Source: Comamonas flocculans (lineage in GTDB: Bacteria > Pseudomonadota > Gammaproteobacteria > Burkholderiales > Burkholderiaceae_C). From it: DNA of 64,000 nucleotides. Made by a program: the position numbers and the translations under genes. This document shows, piece by piece, positions 57,868 through 64,000 of this stretch (the first letter of the stretch is position 1; each line of letters begins with the position of its first letter). The stretch is from assembly GCF_007954405.1 (NCBI RefSeq), contig NZ_CP042344.1:868001-932000 (forward strand). Direction: 5' to 3'. Under the pieces are notes generated by a model, which was given only the letters and a program-made list of their open reading frames with translations, did no database searches and was not told the origin of the DNA.

Positions 57868-58742
57868 GCATGGCCCTGTCCCGCACCACGGCCCCACGCC
57901 GCGCGGGCGCGGTCCGCGCTCCCTGGCTGCAGCGCCTGCTGCTGGCGCTGACCTTCGTCTTCCTGTTCATCTTCCTGCTGCTGCCGCTGGCCGCGGTGTT
58001 CAGCGAGGCGCTGGCACGCGGCTGGGCGGCAAGCCTGGCGGCCGTCACCGAGCCCGACGCGCTCGCCGCGCTGCGCCTGACCCTGCTGGTCGCGCTGATC
58101 GCGGTACCGGTCAACGTGGTGTTCGGCGTATGCGCGGCCTGGGCGATAGCGCGCTTCGAATTCCCCGGCAAGGGCGCGCTCACCACGCTGATCGATCTGC
58201 CGTTTTCCGTCTCGCCGGTGATCGCCGGCCTGGCCTGGGTGCTGCTGTTCGGCGCGCACGGCTGGCTGGGCCCGTGGCTGCAGCGCCACGACCTGCAGGT
58301 GCTGTTTGCCGTGCCCGGCATCGTGCTGGTCACGCTCTTCGTCACCTTCCCCTACGTGGCGCGCGAGCTGATCGCGCTGATGCAGTCGCAGGGCAGCGAG
58401 GAAGAGGAAGCGGCCCTGGTGCTGGGCGCCAGCGGCTGGCGGGTGTTCTGGCACGTGACGCTGCCCAACATCCGCTGGGGACTGTTCTACGGCGTGGTGC
58501 TGTGCAATGCGCGCGCCATGGGCGAGTTCGGCGCGGTCTCGGTCGTCTCCGGTCACATCCGCGGCCTGACCAACACGCTGCCGCTGCACGTCGAGATTCT
58601 CTACAACGAATACCAGGGCGCAGCCGCGTTTTCCGTCGCCTCGCTGCTGGCGCTGCTGGCGCTGGTGACGCTGGGCCTGAAGTCGCTGGCCGAATGGCGC
58701 CTGCGCACGCAGGCCGCCCAGGCACACAAGGAGTTCCCATGA
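57864..58742 (+). CDS. cysW: sulfate ABC transporter permease CysW
   Basis: The 292-residue permease has [20 protein letters not shown], the EAA loop [22 protein letters not shown], and [23 protein letters not shown], all characteristic of CysW. Six membrane segments are visible. It overlaps cysT before it and cysA after it by four bases each, so the three are translated in a coupled series. Confidence 0.95.
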   Translation: MSMALSRTTAPRRAGAVRAPWLQRLLLALTFVFLFIFLLLPLAAVFSEALARGWAASLAAVTEPDALAALRLTLLVALIAVPVNVVFGVCAAWAIARFEFPGKGALTTLIDLPFSVSPVIAGLAWVLLFGAHGWLGPWLQRHDLQVLFAVPGIVLVTLFVTFPYVARELIALMQSQGSEEEEAALVLGASGWRVFWHVTLPNIRWGLFYGVVLCNARAMGEFGAVSVVSGHIRGLTNTLPLHVEILYNEYQGAAAFSVASLLALLALVTLGLKSLAEWRLRTQAAQAHKEFP

Positions 58743-59812
58743 GCATTGCGGTGCGTGCCATCCACAAGCAGTTCGGCGCCTTCACGGCGCTGTCCGACGT
58801 CACGCTGGACTTTCCCGACGGGCAGCTGACCGCCCTGCTCGGCCCCTCGGGCTGCGGCAAGACCACGCTCTTGCGCATCATCGCGGGGCTGGAGCCGCCC
58901 GACAGCGGCCAGGTGCTGTTGGGCGGCGAAGACGCCTCGCATGCCGACGTGCGCGAGCGCCAGGTGGGCTTCGTGTTCCAGCACTACGCGCTGTTCAAGC
59001 ACATGACGGTGTTCGACAACGTCGCCTTCGGCCTGCGCATGAAGCCCCGGCGCGAACGCCTGAGCGAGGCACGCATCCGCGAGAAGGTCATGGAGCTGCT
59101 GCAGCTGGTGCAACTCGACTGGCTGGCCGACCGCCGCCCCGCCGCGCTCTCGGGCGGGCAGCGCCAGCGCATCGCCTTGGCGCGGGCGCTGGCCGTGCAG
59201 CCGCGCGTGCTGCTGCTGGACGAGCCCTTCGGTGCGCTGGACGCCAAGGTGCGCAAGGAACTGCGCCGCTGGCTGCGCCGCCTGCACGACGAGCTGCAGG
59301 TGACCAGCATCTTCGTCACCCACGACCAGGAAGAGGCGCTGGAAGTGGCCGACGAGGTGGTCATCATGCACAAGGGACGCGTGGAGCAGCGCGGCGCGCC
59401 GCAGGCCGTCTATGACGAGCCGGCCACCGCCTTTGTCTGCGGCTTCCTGGGCCACATGAACCTGTTCCACGGGCGGGTGCAGGGCGGGCAGCTGCGCTCG
59501 GGCAGCATGCACTTTGCCCTGCCCGCAGGCCAGGGCAGCCCGGACGCCAGCGGCACCGCCTACGTGCGCCCGCACGAGATCGAGATCGAGCCCTGCGAGC
59601 CGCAGCGCCGCCCCAGGCACGACAGCGAGCTGCGCGTGAGCCTGCACCGCGCGCAGGCGCTGGGGCCGCTGGCGCAGCTGGAACTGACGCGCGAGGACAC
59701 CCAGGAAATCATCGAAGTGGTGATGCCCAGCAAGGAGTTCGACCGCATCCGCGCGCGCGGATGCCAGCACTTCATCGCACGGCCCCAGAACTCCAGGGTG
59801 TTTTTGGGCTGA
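58739..59812 (+). CDS. cysA: sulfate/thiosulfate ABC importer ATP-binding protein CysA
   Basis: The 357-residue ATPase has Walker [23 protein letters not shown], the signature [15 protein letters not shown], Walker [20 protein letters not shown] (a CysA-type segment) and the H-loop [19 protein letters not shown]-like C-terminal domain ([11 protein letters not shown]) follows. It closes the sbp-cysT-cysW-cysA operon. A degenerate repeat copy follows directly after its stop. Confidence 0.95.
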   Translation: MSIAVRAIHKQFGAFTALSDVTLDFPDGQLTALLGPSGCGKTTLLRIIAGLEPPDSGQVLLGGEDASHADVRERQVGFVFQHYALFKHMTVFDNVAFGLRMKPRRERLSEARIREKVMELLQLVQLDWLADRRPAALSGGQRQRIALARALAVQPRVLLLDEPFGALDAKVRKELRRWLRRLHDELQVTSIFVTHDQEEALEVADEVVIMHKGRVEQRGAPQAVYDEPATAFVCGFLGHMNLFHGRVQGGQLRSGSMHFALPAGQGSPDASGTAYVRPHEIEIEPCEPQRRPRHDSELRVSLHRAQALGPLAQLELTREDTQEIIEVVMPSKEFDRIRARGCQHFIARPQNSRVFLG

Positions 59813-59851
59813 AACCCTTGTCCCGCTTGCGTTGCCAGCTACTTTTTTCCT
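59811..59851 (+). repeat. dispersed palindromic repeat, copy G (degenerate)
   Basis: The sequence just after the cysA stop keeps CCGCTTGCGTTGCCAGCTAC and the T-rich end but has lost most of the first arm. It is the weakest of the seven copies and could mark the end of the sulfate-uptake transcript. Confidence 0.5.
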
Positions 59852-59971
59852 TATGCATACGACTGCTTTGGTTATGAGAAATCAATTCTTCCCCTTTGCC
59901 GGGCCGCTTACTACAGTCGACAAGACGCCCGCCGCGCGCGGTGCCAAACGAATCAGCAGCAGAGGGTCCCG
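59852..59971 (+). promoter_or_regulatory. AT-rich regulatory region upstream of cysJ
   Basis: Between the repeat and cysJ lies an AT-rich stretch (59843-59895) containing TTATGCATACGACTG and GGTTATGAGAAATCAATTC. It is the natural place for a sulfur-responsive promoter (CysB family). No exact -35/-10 pair is evident. GAGGG serves as the ribosome site near 59961. Confidence 0.35.
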
Positions 59972-61813
59972 ATGACACAGATAGCCGACGCCGTACTCGA
60001 CGTCCTGCCCATCTCGCGCGAGAAAGCGCAAACCGCGGCCGACCTGGTGCAGGGGCTGGACCGCCCCGCACTGGAGTGGCTGGCCGGCTTCATGGCGGGG
60101 GCGGCAGCGCGCCTGCGGGCCGATGCACCGCAGGCCGCCACGCCGGTCGCGCTGGCCGCGGGCACCGCGGTGCAGCAGCAGCTGACCATCCTCTACGGCA
60201 GCCAGACCGGCAACGCCAAGCGCGTGGCCGAAAAGCTCGCGGCCGAAGTGCAGGCCGCGGGCCTGCCGGTACGCATCGTGCGCGCCGACGCCTACCGCAC
60301 GGCAGAGCTGAAGAAAGAGCAATTCCTCTACATCGTCATCAGCACGCACAGCGAGGGCGACGCGGTCGAGCCGCCGGACGATTCGCGCGGCTTCTATGAA
60401 TTCCTCACCGGCAAGCGCGCGCCGCAACTGCCCCATCTCTCTTATGGCGTGCTGGCGCTGGGCGATTCCAGCTACGTCGATTTCTGCGGCATCGGCCGCC
60501 AGATCGACGAACGCCTGGCCGCCCTGGGCGCCAGGCGCGTGCTGGAACGTGCCGACGCCGACGTGGACGTGGACTACGTCGCCACCCCCTGGGCCGCCCA
60601 GGCGCTGCAGCAGGCCAGGACCGTGCTGGCCCCCCAGCAACCAAGCGTGCCAAGCGCGGCCGGCGCCGAGGTGCTGGCGCTGCGCCCGACGCACGCCGCC
60701 TGGTCGCGCGAGCGGCCCTACCTGGCCGAGGTGCTGGTGAACCAGCGCATCGTCGGCAGCGGCAGCGAAAAGGACGTGCGCCACATCGAACTGTCCCTGG
60801 CGGGCAGCGGCCTGCACTACCAGCCGGGTGATGCGCTGGGCGTCTGGCCCACGCAGGCGCCCGAGCTGGTGCACCGCGTGCTGGACGTTCTGAACCTGAG
60901 CGGCGACACCGCCGCCACCCACGGCGGCGAAACCCTGGCACTGACCGAATGGCTGAGCCACCGGCGCGAGCTCACCGTGCTCACCCGCCCCTTCATCGCC
61001 GCGCTGGCCGAGCGTGGCGGGCATGCGGCGCTCCAGGCCCTGCTGCAGCCCGAAGGCAGCGCGGAGCTGGCCAGGCTGCTCAACACCTCGCAGCTCATCG
61101 ACGTGCTGCGCGCCTGGCCTGCCCAGTGGAGCGCCGATGCCATCGTCGCCGCGCTCCGGCCGCTGGCACCCCGGATGTATTCCATTGCCAGCAGCCAGGC
61201 GCTGGTGGATGAAGAGGTGCACCTGACGGTGGCCCTGGTGCAGTTCGACAGAGATGGAGAGGCCCGCTGGGGCGTGGGCAGCCGCTATTTGAGCGCGGCG
61301 CAAGAAGGCGCGCAGGTGCCGGTGTTCATCGAGGCCAACGAGCGCTTCCGCCTGCCCGCGGACCCTGCCCGTGACGTCATCATGGTGGGCCCCGGCACCG
61401 GCGTCGCGCCGTTTCGCGCCTTCGTGCAGCAGCGCCAGGCCGACGAGGCCACGGGCCGCAACTGGCTGTTCTTCGGCAACCCGCATCGGCACAGCGACTT
61501 CCTCTACCAGGCCGAATGGCTGCAAGCCGCCAAGGAGGGCGCACTCACCCATCTGGACGTGGCCTTCTCGCGCGACCAGTCTGAAAAGGTGTACGTGCAG
61601 CACCGCCTGATCGAACACGGCAGTGAAGTCTGGCAATGGCTGCAGGGCGGCGCGCACTTCTACGTCTGCGGCGACGCCGAACGCATGGCTGGCGACGTGC
61701 AGCGCGCGCTGGCCCAAATTGCCGTGACGCACGGCGGCAAGACGCCCGAGGACGCCGCCGACTGGGTCAAGACCTTGCTGGTCGAGGGCCGCTACGCCCG
61801 CGACGTTTATTGA
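59972..61813 (+). CDS. cysJ: NADPH-dependent sulfite reductase flavoprotein subunit
   Basis: CysJ passes electrons from NADPH through FAD and FMN to CysI. The 613-residue protein has a flavodoxin domain (ILYGSQTGNAKRVAEKL near 71; STHSEGD; LALGDSSYVDFCGIG), a connecting domain, the FAD site PRMYSIASS (about 406-414), and an NADP domain with GPGTGVAPFRAFVQQR and a C-terminal VEGRYARDVY, the last residues of CysJ-type reductases. It lies 84 bases before cysI and is probably co-transcribed with it. Confidence 0.95.
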   Translation: MTQIADAVLDVLPISREKAQTAADLVQGLDRPALEWLAGFMAGAAARLRADAPQAATPVALAAGTAVQQQLTILYGSQTGNAKRVAEKLAAEVQAAGLPVRIVRADAYRTAELKKEQFLYIVISTHSEGDAVEPPDDSRGFYEFLTGKRAPQLPHLSYGVLALGDSSYVDFCGIGRQIDERLAALGARRVLERADADVDVDYVATPWAAQALQQARTVLAPQQPSVPSAAGAEVLALRPTHAAWSRERPYLAEVLVNQRIVGSGSEKDVRHIELSLAGSGLHYQPGDALGVWPTQAPELVHRVLDVLNLSGDTAATHGGETLALTEWLSHRRELTVLTRPFIAALAERGGHAALQALLQPEGSAELARLLNTSQLIDVLRAWPAQWSADAIVAALRPLAPRMYSIASSQALVDEEVHLTVALVQFDRDGEARWGVGSRYLSAAQEGAQVPVFIEANERFRLPADPARDVIMVGPGTGVAPFRAFVQQRQADEATGRNWLFFGNPHRHSDFLYQAEWLQAAKEGALTHLDVAFSRDQSEKVYVQHRLIEHGSEVWQWLQGGAHFYVCGDAERMAGDVQRALAQIAVTHGGKTPEDAADWVKTLLVEGRYARDVY

Positions 61814-61897
61814 GCGCCAAGCCCCTCGAAACGCCATCCGATTTTCTGTTTCAGCGAAGGCGCAGCGCCGCCTTCGCCAGCCTTGTGCACCCTTTCC

Positions 61898-63613
61898 ATG
61901 ACCGATACGCTCACCATCACCAAGAACAAGAAGCTCTCTGCCCTTGAGCACATCAAGGAGCAAAGCCGCTTCCTGCGCGGCACCATAGACCTTGGCCTGC
62001 TGGACCGCACGACGGGCTCCATCAGCGAGCCCGACACCAAGCTGCTGAAATTCCACGGCAGCTACATGCAGGACAACCGCGACGTGCGCGACGAGCGCCG
62101 CCGCCAGAAGCTGGAGCCGGACTACGGCTTCATGGTGCGCGTGCGCCTGCCCGGCGGCGTGCTCACGCCCCGGCAGTGGCTGGACCTGGACGCGCTCACC
62201 GAGCACTCCAAGGGCGGCCTGCGCATCACCACGCGCCAGACCTTCCAGTTTCACGAGATCAAGAAAGAACGCCTGCGCGACGTGATCGGCGGCATCAACG
62301 CCACCGGCCTGTCCACGCTGGCCGCCTGCGGCGACGACGTGCGCAACGTGATCTGCTCGGTCAACCCTCTCGTGCCCGCCATGCAGGCACAGGCCTATGA
62401 ATGGGCGCTCAAGCTCATGCACCACGTCAAGCCCCAGACTACCGCCTACAAGGAATTGTGGTTGGACAAACTGGAGCGCGTGAGCGACGGCGCGCAGGAC
62501 GAAGAGCCGCTGCTGGGCAAGAGCTACCTGCCGCGCAAGTTCAAGTTCGGCATTGCCATCCCGCCGTACAACGACATCGACGTCTTTGCCCAGGACTTCG
62601 GCCTGATCGCCATCTTTGACGACAAAAATGAACTGCAGGGCTTCAACCTCGCCCCCGGCGGCAGCATGGGTGCCACCGCGGGCGATGCCAAGACCTATGC
62701 CGCCCTGGGCGACCTGATCGGCTACGTGCCCAAGGAGCACCTGCTGGAAACCTGCTGGCACGCGATCGCCGTGCAGCGCGACTTTGGCGACCGCAGCGAG
62801 CGCAAGCACGCGCGCCTGAAGTACACCATCGACGACCGCGGCCTGCAGTGGTATCACGACGAACTGCAGTCGCGCCTGCCCTTCAAGATCGAGCCGCCCC
62901 GGCCCTACCACTTCGAGCACAACGGCGACCGCTTCGGCTGGGTCGAGGCCGGCAAGGGGCAATGGAACCTCACGCTGCGCATCCCCAGCGGCCGCCTGTT
63001 GGACGTGCCGGGCCACCCGCGCCAGAGCGGCATGCGCGAGATTGCGCGCATCCACAAGGGCGAGCTGCGCATGACCTGCGACCAGAACGTCATCGTCGCC
63101 AAGGTAGCCACCAGGGACAAGGCCCAAATCGATGCACTGGTCAAGGAATACGGGCTGGATGACCACATCCAGGCCAGCGGCCTGAGCCTGAACGCCATCT
63201 CCTGCGTGGCCCTGCCCACCTGCGGCCTGGCGATGGCCGAATCCGAACGCTACCTGCCCACCATCGTGCGCAAGATGGAAGCGCTGCTCACCAAACACGG
63301 CCTGCGTGACGAGCCCATCCACTTTCGCATGTCCGGCTGCCCCAACGGGTGCTCGCGCCCCTACATCGGCGAGATCGCCCTCGTGGGTCGCGCCATCGGC
63401 AAGTACGACCTGCGCCTGGGGGCCGACCATCTGGGCGAACGGCTGAATGCGCTCTACAAGGAGAATGTGGGCGAAGAGGTGATTCTGGCCTCGCTCGACG
63501 CGCTCTTTGGCCGCTTTGCCGCCGAGCGCCAGCCGGGCGAGCATTTTGGCGACTTCGTGGCGCGCACCGGGGTGGTCGAGCCGCCCAAGCGCCGCCCCGC
63601 CATCCAGTATTGA
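61898..63613 (+). CDS. cysI: sulfite reductase hemoprotein subunit
   Basis: CysI reduces sulfite to sulfide at a siroheme-[4Fe-4S] centre. The 571-residue protein has the N-terminal LPGGVLTPRQWL and GLRITTRQTFQFHEIKK (substrate-site arginine and lysine) and the four cluster cysteines in CVALPTCGLAMAES and MSGCPNGCSRPY. The length matches E. coli CysI (570 aa). The start at 61898 is MTDTLTI; an upstream TTG-type extension of five codons is unlikely. It is followed 11 bases later by cysG, which makes its siroheme. Confidence 0.96.
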   Translation: MTDTLTITKNKKLSALEHIKEQSRFLRGTIDLGLLDRTTGSISEPDTKLLKFHGSYMQDNRDVRDERRRQKLEPDYGFMVRVRLPGGVLTPRQWLDLDALTEHSKGGLRITTRQTFQFHEIKKERLRDVIGGINATGLSTLAACGDDVRNVICSVNPLVPAMQAQAYEWALKLMHHVKPQTTAYKELWLDKLERVSDGAQDEEPLLGKSYLPRKFKFGIAIPPYNDIDVFAQDFGLIAIFDDKNELQGFNLAPGGSMGATAGDAKTYAALGDLIGYVPKEHLLETCWHAIAVQRDFGDRSERKHARLKYTIDDRGLQWYHDELQSRLPFKIEPPRPYHFEHNGDRFGWVEAGKGQWNLTLRIPSGRLLDVPGHPRQSGMREIARIHKGELRMTCDQNVIVAKVATRDKAQIDALVKEYGLDDHIQASGLSLNAISCVALPTCGLAMAESERYLPTIVRKMEALLTKHGLRDEPIHFRMSGCPNGCSRPYIGEIALVGRAIGKYDLRLGADHLGERLNALYKENVGEEVILASLDALFGRFAAERQPGEHFGDFVARTGVVEPPKRRPAIQY

Positions 63614-63624
63614 GAGCCTGCGCC

Positions 63625-64000
63625 GTGCAACACTTTCCCCTGTTTCTCGACCTGCGCGGGCGCCGCGTGCTGGTGGTTGGCGCAGGCCTCATCGCTGCAC
63701 GCAAGATCGCGCTGCTGCGCTCGGCCGGTGCCCACGTCACCGTGGTGGCCAAGGCAGCCCACCCCAGCGTGCAGGTGCAGGCCGATCGCGGCGAGATCGA
63801 ACTGCATTTGACGGCCTTCGAGCCGCGCTGGCTGCAGGGTATGTGGCTGGTGATCGCCGCCACCGACGATGAAGCGCTGAACCACGGCGTGGCCGAAGCC
63901 GCCGCCGCACGCCAGCTGTGGTGCAACGTGGTGGACGACGCCGCGCGCTCCAGCGCCCAGGTGCCCGCCATCGTGGACCGCGCGCCCATCACCATCGCCA
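63625..64000 (+). CDS. cysG: siroheme synthase CysG, N-terminal part (window edge)
   Basis: The visible 125 residues are the precorrin-2 dehydrogenase/ferrochelatase (Met8p-like) domain that turns precorrin-2 into siroheme. It begins with GTG (HFPLFLDLRGRRVLVVGAG), has the NAD motif VVGAGLIAARKIALL, then VIAATDDEALN and WCNVVDDAARSSAQVPAIVDR, close to E. coli CysG. The gene is cut by the right edge, so the SAM-dependent uroporphyrinogen methyltransferase half is not seen and a one-domain form is possible. It directly follows cysI, whose product needs siroheme. Confidence 0.9.
   Translation, partial: MQHFPLFLDLRGRRVLVVGAGLIAARKIALLRSAGAHVTVVAKAAHPSVQVQADRGEIELHLTAFEPRWLQGMWLVIAATDDEALNHGVAEAAAARQLWCNVVDDAARSSAQVPAIVDRAPITIA

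Noticed and set aside
59882..63544. 1220-codon open frame on the minus strand antisense to cysJ and cysI
   Set aside because: It has no ribosome site, no recognisable domain and a composition of a reversed coding strand, whereas cysJI are certain.

Overview
This 64 kb window is a high-GC bacterial chromosome segment from the Burkholderiales, most likely family Comamonadaceae (Acidovorax/Alicycliphilus-like). The grounds are the protein types, the gene orders (rpsP-rimM-trmD, dusB-fis beside purH, yqgE-ruvX-pyrR-pyrB-pyrX), an SAH riboswitch before ahcY, and several copies of a short palindromic repeat ending in a GCAGCTAT-like block that I associate with this family. About 55 protein genes fill nearly all of it. 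No tRNA, rRNA, CRISPR array, insertion sequence or prophage was seen.

Layout. 1-1.8 kb: trmD (cut by the window edge), rimM and rpsP, with an attenuator-like hairpin after rpsP. 1.8-4 kb: a TM2 membrane protein and a DUF47/Pit phosphate-uptake pair. 4.2-9.4 kb: a patatin-like lipase overlapping a membrane diguanylate cyclase, then metG. 9.4-13.4 kb: a lipoprotein 5'-nucleotidase, an aminotransferase and rlmJ. 13.4-16.5 kb: the methyl-cycle operon ahcY-metF plus an RlpA-like lipoprotein, headed by an SAH riboswitch. 16.6-22.1 kb: prfC followed by an inserted surface-glycan module (GT-C-like membrane protein, small EamA/ArnE-like protein, GtrB-like GT2, remnant of an acyltransferase), then a HAD phosphatase that carries an in-frame copy of the dispersed repeat. 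22.1-31.8 kb: solute uptake, with gltIJKL for glutamate/aspartate, a TAXI-TRAP transporter, a DadA-like oxidase and a LysR regulator.

31.9-40.1 kb: pyrC, an ArsC-like protein, an orphan iron-type ABC importer, and the operon yqgE-ruvX-pyrR-pyrB-pyrX, in which the dihydroorotase-like PyrX lacks its metal-binding HxH. 40.1-49.9 kb: the Pil-Chp chemosensory operon for type IV pili (pilG, pilH, pilI, pilJ and a 2023-residue ChpA/PilL). 50-55.9 kb: hemL, an EamA exporter, purH, fis, dusB and a YqaA-like protein. 56-64 kb: assimilatory sulfur metabolism, with sulfate uptake (sbp-cysT-cysW-cysA), sulfite reductase (cysJ-cysI) and the start of cysG for the siroheme that CysI needs.

The least routine parts are the glycan module with its unusual small flippase candidate, the repeat inserted inside a coding sequence, and a set of genes with -10-like boxes so close to the start codon that their mRNAs may be leaderless. 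Most of the remainder is ordinary housekeeping sequence. Very long open frames antisense to real genes are a GC artefact and were left out.
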